A model generated the notes under the pieces. It was not told the origin of the DNA and did no database searches. It worked only from the letters and a program-made list of their open reading frames with translations. This document shows positions 8,304 to 18,600 of a DNA stretch of 64,000 bases, one piece after another. The position numbers and the translations under genes were made by a program. Position 1 is the stretch's first letter; every line of letters starts with the position of its first letter. The DNA comes from Prevotella melaninogenica (lineage in GTDB: Bacteria > Bacteroidota > Bacteroidia > Bacteroidales > Bacteroidaceae): NCBI RefSeq assembly GCF_018127925.1, contig NZ_CP072347.1, positions 498,501 through 562,500 on the forward strand, written 5' to 3'.

Positions 8304-9430
8304 ACCTGAACTCGGGATAAATATCATCCCACTCTTCTGTTTGGTTTAGTACAACGGCTCTTTAGACTCAATCTTTTGATTGGGCCTAAAGATAATAATA
8401 AAACAGATTACTTTAGAATAATGTAAGCTGTCCCGAATGTTGCTCTATAGCAAAGTCTATGTTCACTGCTGGCTTCTTCTCAAAGAAGCTGTAAGCTGCA
8501 ATAGCAGAGAGAACATTCATTGCGAAATTAAATATGCTTCTATGCCTTGAATGCACTAATTGAGCTACATTCTTTAGCTCATCATTGATAGTCTCTATTA
8601 CAGATCTTTTCCTTAGAAGAAGTCTATCATAAAGTGGCATTAGTTTGTTTTTCATGTTACTCCTAATGCCAGTAACTAAATTTATTCCATCATTGAACAA
8701 TCGCTCAAATAATCCTTGAGAAATGTACCCTTTGTCTGCAAACAATTTACCAAACACATTGTCTGTCAACCTGTTAAATACATTTTCGTCTCGGTCATCA
8801 ACATTTGCTTTAGTAAGCATAAAGTTTAGAATCTCACCTCTTTCATTACAGATAAGATGTAGTTTGAATCCAAAATACCATCCCATTGTACTCTTACCCC
8901 TTGTTGCATAATTTCTAAAAACCTTATTGCGACAAATACATTTATTATGGCAAACTGGAATACAAGTTGAATCCATAAAACTAATACCAGTACACCTCCC
9001 AAAACAACATATCTGCAGGAACATCATCATCTCTACAGAGACTCTTGCCTCTAATTCAAGAAAACGATTATAAGACAATTGATTTGGAAATAAATCTGCT
9101 AAATGCTCTTTTACGAAAAAGGTATAATAGTGACGAAAATTACGATAGGAATTAAAGTGGAAGCAAATTAATATCGTTATGATTTCAGACTTACTCATAC
9201 GCCACCTACGATGGCGATGACATCCTTTATTCTTTTCTGAGAGACCTATTTTATCAGTTTCTAACTCAAATTCTTTGCAAAAGTCATCTGCAATACAGAA
9301 AATTTCAGTAATTTTGTCCTTGGTAATCATTGTTATATTTATTGTAATTGATTGATTTTCAACTATAAAGTTACAAAAATATAATGAGATTACCAACTTT
9401 TTGCAGACTTTTCTTATCCCGAGTTCAGGT
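8304..9430 (-). mobile_element. Complete IS982-family insertion sequence
   Basis: Perfect 17-bp terminal inverted repeats (ACCTGAACTCGGGATAA at 8304-8320 and its complement at 9414-9430) enclose one transposase gene. A 5-bp direct repeat, CATTA, flanks the element (8299-8303 and 9431-9435). Length, gene content and intact ends indicate a potentially active copy. Confidence 0.9.
8413..9330 (-). CDS. IS982-family transposase
   Basis: From the ATG at 9330 the protein has 305 residues; the frame upstream of it is probably untranslated. IS982 features include the N-terminal ITKDKITEIFCIADDFCKEF, a first catalytic aspartate in FMDSTCIPVC, the second in LFADKGYIS, and the C-terminal glutamate in SVIETINDELKN. 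It has the RNase-H-like DDE fold, and all three catalytic residues appear present. It occupies almost the whole element and should catalyse its transposition. Confidence 0.92.
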   Translation of the reverse strand: MITKDKITEIFCIADDFCKEFELETDKIGLSEKNKGCHRHRRWRMSKSEIITILICFHFNSYRNFRHYYTFFVKEHLADLFPNQLSYNRFLELEARVSVEMMMFLQICCFGRCTGISFMDSTCIPVCHNKCICRNKVFRNYATRGKSTMGWYFGFKLHLICNERGEILNFMLTKANVDDRDENVFNRLTDNVFGKLFADKGYISQGLFERLFNDGINLVTGIRSNMKNKLMPLYDRLLLRKRSVIETINDELKNVAQLVHSRHRSIFNFAMNVLSAIAAYSFFEKKPAVNIDFAIEQHSGQLTLF

Positions 9431-9435
9431 CATTA

Positions 9436-10376
9436 TGAAGTCGTCTTGAGTTTTTATTTTGTTAAAATAGAGAGGAATTCTTATCTTTGTATTATTGAAC
9501 CAAGCTTCAAATACCTCTCATGTACAAAGTACTGGACAAAGATACAATAAAAAATGAAATTCTACCTCATTTATCAGTAGCAAAACGTGGATATATTTGC
9601 CAAAGCTGCCTGTCCGAGGTAATTCAATGTATTCTTTATAAGCTTAAGACTGGTTGCCAATGGTATATGCTTCCAGTTTCATCGTTCTTCACAGCAAAGG
9701 TTCTTCATTACAAAACCGTATACGGACATTTTCGCAAATGGTGTAAGAAAGGAGAATGGCAAAAAGTGTGGACAATACTTCTAGGCCGTTATAAATCTTT
9801 CTTGGATATGTCAAGTATAGATTTGGATGGCAGCCATACTACAGCATTACGTGGTGGAGATTGTCAGAGCTATCAGGGACGCAAGAAGAGCAAGACTACA
9901 AATGCTATTTATGTAACTGACCGTCAGGGAATACCACTCGCCATATCCACTCCAGTTGCAGGTTCTCACAATGATTTGTACAATATTTCAGAAGTGGTTA
10001 AAGAAGTATTCTCACAACTCACAAAGTCTGATATTTCTACTGATGGATTATTTCTCAATGCTGATGCGGGATTCGATGCAAAAGAGTTTAGACACATGTG
10101 CCTAAGAATGGGTGTGTTTGCAAATGTAGCATTTAATTATAGAGCAGGGGGTGGGCAAGATTGCTATTTGTTTGACGATATACTGTATAAAGAAAGGTAC
10201 AGCATAGAAAGAACAAATGCGTGGTTGGATTCATACAGAAGTCTGTTGAACAGATTTGATGTTACTTTGACCAGTTGGCAAGCATGGAATTATATAGCAT
10301 TTATTGTTATTCTGATGAAGAAAGTGAAAAAGAAACAAAAGTCAAGATAAGTTCTATATTAAAAAACGAATAGAAG
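9436..10376 (+). mobile_element. IS5-family insertion sequence (boundaries approximate)
   Basis: One transposase gene is flanked by weakly matching, imperfect inverted ends (TTGAGTTTTTATTTTGTTA on the left against TATTCGTTTTTTAATATAG read from the right). GAAGTC occurs at both borders and may be a target duplication. The right border meets the remnant of a second IS982 copy, so this element appears to have inserted into that older copy. Exact ends need comparison with other copies. Confidence 0.6.
9520..10350 (+). CDS. IS5-family transposase
   Basis: A 276-residue DDE transposase. The N-terminal DUF4096-like part (GCQWYMLP, YGHFRKWCKKGEW) is followed by the catalytic residues: Asp in SIDLDGSHT, Asp in LNADAGFDAKE and Glu in YSIERTNAWLD. 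These are all typical of the IS5 group. A TATCTTTG promoter box lies at 9482-9489, 31 bp upstream of the ATG. The frame is intact and ends with a lysine-rich tail. It sits between an intact IS982 and an IS982 remnant. Confidence 0.9.
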   Translation: MYKVLDKDTIKNEILPHLSVAKRGYICQSCLSEVIQCILYKLKTGCQWYMLPVSSFFTAKVLHYKTVYGHFRKWCKKGEWQKVWTILLGRYKSFLDMSSIDLDGSHTTALRGGDCQSYQGRKKSKTTNAIYVTDRQGIPLAISTPVAGSHNDLYNISEVVKEVFSQLTKSDISTDGLFLNADAGFDAKEFRHMCLRMGVFANVAFNYRAGGGQDCYLFDDILYKERYSIERTNAWLDSYRSLLNRFDVTLTSWQAWNYIAFIVILMKKVKKKQKSR

Positions 10377-10527
10377 TCATCTGCCATACGAAATAATTTA
10401 GTAATTTTGCCCTCGGTGGCTATTGTGGTTTCTGTTTGTTGTTCTTTAGAGCGCACAGGATAAGGGGGTGGAATTTCATTAATCACTGAATTTACAGATA
10501 CTTATACCCCATTGAACTCAGGTTAAT
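10372..10527 (-). pseudogene. End of a second IS982-family element
   Basis: Read on the minus strand, the segment encodes ATEGKITKLFRMADDF, clearly homologous to the N-terminus of the adjacent IS982 transposase. It is followed outward by an imperfect copy of its inverted repeat (ending GAACTCAGGT near 10526). The rest of the transposase is absent because the IS5-family gene adjoins it. This is a remnant of an older, diverged IS982 copy. Confidence 0.7.
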
Positions 10528-10563
10528 TAGTCGCTCAAATTCACGTATATTATCATTTCATAT

Positions 10564-12264
10564 ATGAAGAAGCTTTTTTTATTTACGCTCCTTTGCGTAA
10601 TAACGATGACAACACAAGCACAGACGAATCTCTCCGACTATCTTACGAAGCGAATGCCGAAGCGGGAGACGCGTGCCGTATGGCTGACGACACTTGCCAG
10701 TCTTGATTGGCCGAAGAACTACGCACGGTCGGAAGAAAGCATCAAACTGCAAAAGCAGGAACTCATTGACATTCTCGATAAATACCAGAAGGCAAATATC
10801 AACACCGTACTCTTGCAGGCGCGTGTGCGTGCAGCTACGATTTATCCGTCGGATATTGAGCCTTGGGACCAGTGTATCACAGGCGTTGAGGGTAAGGCAC
10901 CAGGTTATGGCTACGACCCACTCGGCTTTGCCGTAGAGGAATGTCACAAACGTGGCATGGAAATTCACGCATGGATAGCGACGATTCCGGTGGGTGCAAA
11001 AAACTCATTGGGCTGTAGAACGCTGATGAAGAAGGGCTTTCGAATTAGAAACTTCTCAACGGGTTCTTATCTCGACCCTGCCGATCCCGGTGTTGCACCT
11101 TACCTTGCCTCTATCTGTGGAGAGATTGTAAGAAAGTATGATGTGGATGGTATCAACCTCGACTATATCCGTTACCCTGATGGATGGCCACGTCCTTCTT
11201 ACCGTGATGGCGATACACCCGACCAGCGTCGTAGCAATATCACAGCCATTGTGCGTGCTATTCATGACGAGGTGAAGGCTATCAAACCGTGGGTGAAGAT
11301 GTCGTGCTCGCCAATCGGTAAGCATGCCGACCTCAGTCGTTATAGTTCAAAGAATTTCAATGCCCACGATCGTGTTTCACAAGAGGCGCAGGAGTGGATG
11401 AGATTAGGGTTGATGGACCAGCTCTATCCGATGCAATACTTCCGTGGCGACAACTATTATCCTTTTGTTGCAGACTGGGTTGAGAATGCTTATAAGCGTG
11501 AGATAGTGACAGGTTTGGGTACTTACTTCCTCGATCCACGTGAGGGTAATTGGACTTTGGGCGACCTCACCCGCCAGATGTATGTGAGTCGTGACCTCGG
11601 AGTGGGACATGCTCACTTCCGTTCTTACTTCCTCACGGCTAATAAGCAGGGTGTCTACGACTTTGAGAAGCAGTTTAATGCTACGCTTTCCCTCCCTCAT
11701 AAGATGCAGGGTGTTGTGTCAACGGCTGCTATGCCATATGCTGTCAACTCCTCATTGGGAGAACGTCGAGAGGATAAGTCGGTGATCCTGAGGTGGAAGG
11801 CGGTCACTCCTTATTATAATATATACGCCAGCTACACCTATCCTGTTGATACTGAGGATGCGCGAAACCTGCTCTTTGCACGTTATACTGGGCAGACGCT
11901 GCAGTTGAAGAACGTGAATCCTAACCTCTATTTTGCGGTCAGAGGTATGGATCGTTACGGATTAGAAACGCCTGCTTTACAGGAGAATATAAAGTCTTCG
12001 ACGCTTTCGAAGTCTCCTGATACACTGCTCGCTAATGATGGAAACACCCTTACCCTCCCTGCTGCAGCAAAGCTAGCGGATGCCGATCGTTATGTAATCC
12101 TCTCTTTGCAGGGTGTCATCCTCCGCATTGTTAACGCTAAATCGGTAAGAAACAACCAGTTATATATCGGCTCCCTGTCCGATGGTATGTATTCCCTCAA
12201 GGTCTATAACCACAAGAAGAAGTCCTTCACCTTAGGGGCATTTATGGTTAAGAGGGGAAGTTGA
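10564..12264 (+). CDS. Secreted GHL10-like glycoside hydrolase (DUF187/PF02638)
   Basis: A 566-residue protein with a signal peptide (MKKLFLFTLLCVITMTTQAQ) and a TIM-barrel of the glycosyl-hydrolase-like 10 family. Signatures are TRAVWLTTLASLDWP near 37, NINTVLLQARVR near 77, the GMEIHAWI strand and the GINLDYIRYPDG acidic loop near 195. The C-terminal part (about 385-566) looks like beta-sandwich and sorting sequence. Family members are exported enzymes acting on polysaccharide or peptidoglycan-like glycans, and substrate cannot be predicted. It starts the run of secreted glycan genes. The start has no clear Shine-Dalgarno, as usual in this phylum. Confidence 0.85.
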   Translation: MKKLFLFTLLCVITMTTQAQTNLSDYLTKRMPKRETRAVWLTTLASLDWPKNYARSEESIKLQKQELIDILDKYQKANINTVLLQARVRAATIYPSDIEPWDQCITGVEGKAPGYGYDPLGFAVEECHKRGMEIHAWIATIPVGAKNSLGCRTLMKKGFRIRNFSTGSYLDPADPGVAPYLASICGEIVRKYDVDGINLDYIRYPDGWPRPSYRDGDTPDQRRSNITAIVRAIHDEVKAIKPWVKMSCSPIGKHADLSRYSSKNFNAHDRVSQEAQEWMRLGLMDQLYPMQYFRGDNYYPFVADWVENAYKREIVTGLGTYFLDPREGNWTLGDLTRQMYVSRDLGVGHAHFRSYFLTANKQGVYDFEKQFNATLSLPHKMQGVVSTAAMPYAVNSSLGERREDKSVILRWKAVTPYYNIYASYTYPVDTEDARNLLFARYTGQTLQLKNVNPNLYFAVRGMDRYGLETPALQENIKSSTLSKSPDTLLANDGNTLTLPAAAKLADADRYVILSLQGVILRIVNAKSVRNNQLYIGSLSDGMYSLKVYNHKKKSFTLGAFMVKRGS

Positions 12265-12269
12265 CAGGT

Positions 12270-12545
12270 AGACGAATGGACAAGTCAACGTGTGGACGAG
12301 TAAACGAGTAGACAAGTTAACAAGTTGCTTGCGTCGTTAAGTAGACGAGTCAACGGGTGGACAAGTTGACAAGTTGCTTGCGAAGAGAGACAAAGTAACA
12401 TAAGAACAAGTTTATCCTTTATAACAAATAACTTGTTTACTTGTCTACTCGTAAACTTGTCAACTTACCCTGTTACTTTGTCTTTAATTACCCTGTCTAC
12501 AAGCAACTGGTTAACTCGTTCACTTGTCCACTTGACAAACTCGTC
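12270..12545. repeat. Array of GACAAGTTAAC/GACGAGTAAAC units between convergent genes
   Basis: About 275 bp without a gene. The left part repeats a 10-12-bp purine-pyrimidine unit (GACAAGTTGAC, GACGAGTAAAC and similar). The longer string ACAAGTTGCTTGCG occurs near 12322 and 12371. The right part (from about 12430) contains the complementary units (ACTTGTCTACTCGTAAAC). The region can fold on itself and lies between a plus- and a minus-strand gene, so it may terminate both. Confidence 0.7.
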
Positions 12546-13171
12546 TACTTAAAAAACTGTTCACGTGGCGTTTCAAGGATAGACATCACAAGGACATCAT
12601 TTATTTTGCGTTGCTCTTCGGTTGAGGCAAGTCGGTCTCTCTCAGCCTCATACAGTGCCTTTGCCTTTTTAGGTCCCTCCATTAACCTGATGGCAAAATA
12701 TCGGTTTATCTCGTCTGGACTCTCGTGTTCTTCCTCATATAGCCTCTTGAAGTTTTCTTCAGCACGCTTGTAGTAGTCCATTGCCTCCTTCTTGTTTCCC
12801 ATCTTCTCATAGAATATACCTGCATCAAGAAGTGTGTAAGGCTCTGTTGGGTTACGCTTGAGGTAGGCATTTAGGGTCTCTAATGCCTGCGCAATATCGC
12901 CCTGATTTTTGAGGTATTTCGCCTTGTGAGCGTAGGCAATTTGATAGTCGGGGTCCTTCTCAATAGCACGATCAAGTAGGGTCATCGCCTTCTTCACAGA
13001 GTCAGGTGAGTTTGAATGATTTGTATATGCGTTTACTGCTTGATTGTTTAATTCTATTGCAGCTGGGTCAGGTTCATGTCCGCAACAAAGTTTCTTGTTG
13101 CTCTGCGCATTGCAGGGTGTCAATGTTAAGAACATGAATAGTGATAATGCCAAAAGAAAATTACGATTCAT
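12545..13171 (-). CDS. Exported TPR-repeat protein
   Basis: A 208-residue protein with an N-terminal signal (MNRNFLLALSLFMFLTLTPC, with the Cys at a plausible lipobox position) and at least three tetratricopeptide repeats between about 47 and 150 (for example AYAHKAKYLKNQGDIAQALE and AGIFYEKMGNKKEAMDYYKR). Such proteins are periplasmic or outer-membrane scaffolds. It stands alone, convergent with the hydrolase gene, with an AT-rich 860-bp gap upstream. Its function is otherwise unknown. Confidence 0.75.
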   Translation of the reverse strand: MNRNFLLALSLFMFLTLTPCNAQSNKKLCCGHEPDPAAIELNNQAVNAYTNHSNSPDSVKKAMTLLDRAIEKDPDYQIAYAHKAKYLKNQGDIAQALETLNAYLKRNPTEPYTLLDAGIFYEKMGNKKEAMDYYKRAEENFKRLYEEEHESPDEINRYFAIRLMEGPKKAKALYEAERDRLASTEEQRKINDVLVMSILETPREQFFK

Positions 13172-14037
13172 AGGTTTTAATATTTTATGTTTAAGAATAA
13201 GAGTATTCTATTGTTTAGGTTGACCTCTATTCTAATGAAGTATATCTATCTCTGCGTTTGCATAAACGCAAAAGTTCTTCTCGTGGCAAAGATAATACTT
13301 TTTTGTTAAATTAAAAATTAATTGTTACATAATACTGCCTTTCTTTAATAAAATAGCAGGACAGAACTTCAAAGAGATGGTTCACGTCGTCTGTATATAA
13401 CTTACTACGGAATGGCTAATTATAATATCAAAGGAAGCTAATACGGAGGGTGTTTCCACTCGGTATATATTTTATATGTACCTCTATTAAATGTCTTCAG
13501 TCTTCTTCAGCGTTTCCAACATGGGTGATCATAAGTATAAAATATTAGTTCTGAAAAGTGAAGTATGGGCTTAATGCTGTGGTGTCGGTGCTTAGCACAT
13601 CGTGTGCGGATGCTCCGCACATATGGTGCGGGGCGCTGAATGCTCTGCAAATGGTTACTGATAGGGTGTCAACTTGTTGTTTGGAAGGAGTTAAACGACT
13701 ATGAATAAGCTCTTTCTATTCGGTCGTACGACTTATATTCTTAGTGTAATAAGGTATTATTTAACTGAAGAAGATTCAGTATGAGCGCATAATCGATTTA
13801 CTATTATCGGCTGGTAATAGTTAAAAATATTAAATATTGTATTTGCAACAATGAATATTTAAAAGAATATGTTTATATTTGCCATCGACTTAAAGAAGGT
13901 AGACGACTCCTTTATTAAAGCCCAAAAGATAAAACCTAAAATATCAACTTAACGGTAGAAAATAGTAAACCTTAATCGAGGTAGAAACTAACATCTATTT
14001 AAAAAATAAAACAAAAACCAATTATTTATTACAACTT
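13172..14037. promoter_or_regulatory. Intergenic region with hairpin and promoter for the lectin-like gene
   Basis: No gene is seen. A strong hairpin GTGCGGA-TGC-TCCGCAC lies at 13604-13620; related wording (GTGCGGAGGCTTAGCACAT) recurs near 23219-23237. A TATATTTG -7 box lies at 13874-13881, about 157 bp before the ATG at 14038, implying a long leader for that mRNA. Confidence 0.55.
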
Positions 14038-15339
14038 ATGAAAAAATTCTTTACTCTACTCTCATTGTGCATGGTCGCAATGACAACTTTCGCTCAGTGG
14101 GTTTCAGTTCCTGAGAGCGGTGAAAAGTACTACATCGCTGTTGGTAACCAGAAAGTGGGTTACGTTACAGCTAATGGCGATGGTGAGAAGTTGACAGCTA
14201 AGGCTGCTTCTTTGGGTGATGTTGAAAAGCAGACTTGGACTTGTACAAAGAATGCTGATGAGACTTGGACATTCACTGTTACTGTTGATGGCAACACTTG
14301 GACAATGTATACCAATGCGGGTGAGCGTCTTGCTGCTGGTTCTGATACTGGCGAGAACTTCAAGGCTTTCAAAATTATCGACCACAATGACGATCCTTCA
14401 GCAGCCTTTGGTGCTATCAAGATGCTTGAAAAGGATGGTAATGCTTTCGTAAACATCTACAGTGGTCAGAAGTTAGGTAATGAGTATGGTCCTTGGACTG
14501 AAACAGACAATGGTTCTAAGGTTTACTTTATCAAGGCTTCTGAGGTAGAGATTCCAACTTGGAACTTCGACTTTAATATTTTCCAGCAGGGTGACAATAG
14601 TACTCGTTACTTCATCCAGCTCAACAGACCAGCAGCAAACAACCCAGCAAATGGTCCTACAGGTTTGAATGGTCTGACAGGAAATAAGTTGATTCTTTCT
14701 GTTGACAACGATACACTGATTGCTGATTCTCTTGTAAAGGCTGATGTGAACTTCAAGCACAAGGTATGGCACGTAACAGAGTTCGATGCTGATACAAAGA
14801 AGATTGTTCTTGTTAACGAGGCAGGTCAGTACATTAAGTTCGTTGCATTCGAGACAGAGATGCCTGGTGGTAACGATATGTATAAGAAGAATGAGGCTGG
14901 CGAGTGGGTACGCAACGGCAAGAGCGGTGGTGGTAAGATGAATGGTGGCTTCATAGCAACTACAGATCCACAAGAACTCTACATCTTCGACAGCAACCAG
15001 GGCAGCGAGTGCTACTCTATCGGTGACAGCAGTGACAGAACTACAAACAACTTCCTTAATGCATGGGGTAACGTAGCTTGGCACCACTTTATGGGTAAGT
15101 GGGCAGTTAACGATCCTAACAACGCCCTCAAGTTCATTCCAATCTCTGATATCTTGAATGATGAAGAGATTAAGGAGATGGAGAAGGCTTCAGCTACTGG
15201 CATCTCAAACGTTAAGGTACAGGAGAAGCAGGCTGATGGTTATGTTTACACCCTCGATGGTCGCATGGTAGCAAAGAGCCTCAATGGTCTTGCTAAGGGC
15301 TTGTACATCGTAAATGGCAAGAAGGTTGTTGTGAAGTAA
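14038..15339 (+). CDS. Secreted beta-trefoil/lectin-like protein with C-terminal sorting tail
   Basis: A 433-residue protein with a signal peptide ending near TTFAQ. Its repeats resemble the ricin-like N-terminal modules of the two enzymes that follow: GEKYYIAVGNQKVGYV..., KQTWTC, and W-rich units spaced about 45 residues apart. It ends in VYTLDGRMVAKSLNGLAKGL followed by YIVNGKKVVVK, a Prevotella C-terminal tail of the type-IX-secretion kind. It has no recognised catalytic domain, so it may be a glycan-binding surface protein that works with the neighbouring fucosidase and galactosidase. Lectin function is inferred from the similarity to the enzyme modules. Confidence 0.65.
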   Translation: MKKFFTLLSLCMVAMTTFAQWVSVPESGEKYYIAVGNQKVGYVTANGDGEKLTAKAASLGDVEKQTWTCTKNADETWTFTVTVDGNTWTMYTNAGERLAAGSDTGENFKAFKIIDHNDDPSAAFGAIKMLEKDGNAFVNIYSGQKLGNEYGPWTETDNGSKVYFIKASEVEIPTWNFDFNIFQQGDNSTRYFIQLNRPAANNPANGPTGLNGLTGNKLILSVDNDTLIADSLVKADVNFKHKVWHVTEFDADTKKIVLVNEAGQYIKFVAFETEMPGGNDMYKKNEAGEWVRNGKSGGGKMNGGFIATTDPQELYIFDSNQGSECYSIGDSSDRTTNNFLNAWGNVAWHHFMGKWAVNDPNNALKFIPISDILNDEEIKEMEKASATGISNVKVQEKQADGYVYTLDGRMVAKSLNGLAKGLYIVNGKKVVVK

Positions 15340-15435
15340 GTTTCACAATGAAAATAGTTTAACTCCCATTTGTCAAATGACAATGCTGTTAAAAAGAAGA
15401 ATAGACTCAGTTGTCTAAGGGCAGATAGGGGTTAA

Positions 15436-15551
15436 GGGGCTGTATCAAAAGGAAGGATACACTTGAGGGTGTGTCTGTTAGCAGGCTAAGCATAGATACA
15501 CAACATGTGTAATTCTATCACTTGCCACTGACACCATTTTGATACAACCCC
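15436..15551. repeat. 116-bp inverted-repeat unit (MITE-like) and terminator
   Basis: GGGGCTGTATCAAAA (15436-15450) pairs with TTTTGATACAACCCC (15537-15551) with one mismatch, and the right arm runs into C then TTTTT. It may be a small IS-derived element reused as a terminator between the lectin-like gene and the GH95 gene. No obvious target duplication is seen. Confidence 0.65.
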
Positions 15552-15614
15552 CTTTTTCGTCTTATTGTTCAACATTAATAATTAAATAATTATCACAATA
15601 TCTTATCCTCTATT

Positions 15615-18600
15615 ATGAATATCTGTAAGCGTCTTTGTGCTGCTTTTCTCTTGTCTGTCGTATGTCTCGGACAAGTTCTGGCACAAGGTTATCCTCGCAT
15701 CAGTACCAAAGGCAATGAGCATTGGTATTACGTTAAGTATCTTCGTTCTAACAACGTGTTGGAAGATAAGGGCGAAAAGCAAAAGTGCCTTACTGCCGTT
15801 CCACAGGTTATGAATGGTGATCGCCAGTTATGGAAGGTGGTAGCGGCAGAGAACTTTGGTCGTAATAAGAAGTACCAGTTGGTAAGCAAGAGCGGGCATA
15901 CCCTTTATGTCAATGGCACAAATCCTTATAGTTCGCGTTTTATGGCGGCTACTAAGGCTACAGATATTACCTCATTCCACATCTTCCAGAGTATGAATAA
16001 TAGCTTTGGAACGGGTGCATTCGAGTTGGGACCAGACTCTACGGGTAGTCATGCGATGAATCAAGTGGGTGATATTAAGGTAGGACAGGAAATCGGATTA
16101 TGGGATAAGGGAGACATCAACAACGTCTTGACCTTTGTTAGCAAGGATGACATGGAGTTTCCATACTATATGCCAGTCATCTCAACAGCTGCAAATCCTG
16201 TTTATTATTACATCCAGTTCCAGACTGGTAATTGGCTTCTGAGTGCCAAGGGGGATAAGGCAACTTGCCAAACAGCCGCATTGCATAATGGTAATCTTGA
16301 TGATATGCTATGGCGTGTATCAGAGAAAGACGGCAAATACTCTTTTGTTAGCAAGAGTGGAAAGATTCTTTATGTCAGCGATTCATACGTCAACGCTGCA
16401 AAGGCTCGCAACGTGAAGGATACGCTCTTTACGATGGTGGAGTCAAAGAACGCATTGGGTGGCTTCGAGATTGGTAAGTCAACCACAGGACGTAACTTCT
16501 TTAATATGTTCCAAGGTGCTGGTGAGGGTAGGTTAATCAGCTTCTGGGACTTAGGCGATGGTGGTAATGTCGTGCGCTTCGTACCAGCAGAAGAGTTGGT
16601 TCCAGTGTCAGGTATTGCTACTTTTAACCCTGCCAACAAATATACGCTTTGGTATACAAAGCCCGCAACCAACTGGATGACCTCTTGTCTTCCTATCGGT
16701 AACGGTCAGTTTGGTGCAACTTTGATGGGCGATGTAGCCATTGACGACGTACAATTTAATGACAAGACCCTTTGGAGCGGTAAGCTCGGTGGGTTGACGA
16801 GTACGGCTGCTTATGGTTATTATCTTAACTTTGGTAACCTTTATATTCGCAGTCGTGGATTGTCAAAGGTAACAGACTACGTGCGTTACCTCGATATCAA
16901 CGATGCCGTAGCAGGTGTGAAATATACGATGGATGGCGTAGCATACAGTCGTACTTACTTCGCAAGCAATCCTGATAGCTGTGTGGTAGTTCGCTATACA
17001 GCCTCACAGAACGGTAAAATCAATACAACCCTTACACTGAAGAATCAGAATGGACGTAACGTAAGTTATACCGTTGATAATAACAATCAGGCAACGATTA
17101 CCTTCGATGGTCAGGTCGCTCGCCAGGATGATCATGGTGCAACAACACCAGAGAGCTATTATTGTGCAGCGCGCATCGTGACCGATGGCGGTACGATTAC
17201 TAAGAATGCAAAGGGCATTATTGAGGTAAATGGTGCCAATAGCATGACTGTTTATCTCCGTGGTTTGACCGACTTCGATCCAGACGCACCGACATATGTG
17301 TCTGGAGCTAACCGCCTTGCAGGTCGTGCAGCAGCGACAGTGAATGGTGCACAGAACAAGGGTTACGATGCTTTGTTAGCAGCACATAAGACCGATTATA
17401 AGTCGCTCTTCGACCGTTGTCAGCTGACCCTCGGTGATGTTAAGAACAATATTCCAACCCCACAGCTCATCAGCAGCTATCGTGACAACCAGCAGGACAA
17501 CCTCTTCTTAGAGGAACTCTACTTCAATTATGGTCGTTACCTCCTTATCAGTTCAAGCCGTGGTGTATCGCTCCCAGCTAACTTACAGGGTATTTGGAAC
17601 GACAACAATACACCAGCATGGCACTCTGATATCCATGCGAACATCAACGTACAGATGAACTACTGGCCTGCAGAGCCAACCAACCTCTCTGAACTTCACC
17701 GCCCATTCCTCGATTATATCTATCGTGAGGCATGTGTGAAGCCTACATGGCGTCGCTTTGCACAGGACATGGGGCACGTGAATACAGGTTGGACCTTACC
17801 AACAGAGAATAATATCTATGGCTCTGGTACTACCTTTGCCAACACCTATACCGTTGCTAATGCGTGGTATTGCCAGCACCTCTGGCAGCACTATACCTAC
17901 ACAATGGATAAGGACTTCCTGCGCACAAAGGCATTCCCTGCGATGAAGTCGGCTGTCGACTATTGGTTTAAGAAACTCGTGAAGGCTGCTGACGGCACCT
18001 ATGAGTGTCCTAATGAGTGGTCGCCAGAACATGGACCAACGGAGAATGCTACCGCACACAGCCAGCAGTTGGTTTGGGATCTCTTCAATAACACACGCAA
18101 GGCGATTAAAGTTCTTGGCGATGATGTAGTGTCAAAGGCGTTCCGTGATTCGCTTGCAACCTACTTTGCTAAGCTTGACGATGGATGTCATACAGAGGTG
18201 AATCCAGCTGATGGTAAGACTTATCTCCGTGAGTGGAAGTACTCTTCACAGTTTAATAACCCAAGCAAAATCGGTGTTAATGAGTATAAGGCACACCGTC
18301 ATATCTCACATTTGATGGGGCTTTATCCTTGTACGCAGATCAGTGAAGATGCCGATAAGACCGTCTTTGAGGCAGCACGTCAGTCGCTGATAGCTCGTGG
18401 CGATGGCCACGGAACAGGTTGGTCACTCGGTCATAAGATTAATCTTAACGCCCGTGCCTACGAAGGTCTCCACTGTCATAACCTTATCAAGCGTGCTTTA
18501 CAGCAGACTTGGGACACCGGAACAAACGAGGCTGCAGGTGGTATCTATGAGAACCTCTGGGATGCCCATGCACCTTATCAGATTGATGGTAACTTCGGTT

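Noticed and set aside
9414-9430. Reading the IS982 ends as an operator palindrome
   Set aside because: The two copies lie exactly at the borders of a transposase gene, so they are terminal inverted repeats.
12265-12545. CRISPR-like array of short units
   Set aside because: The units are 10-12 bp with no constant repeat and no unique spacers of even length; no cas gene is seen.
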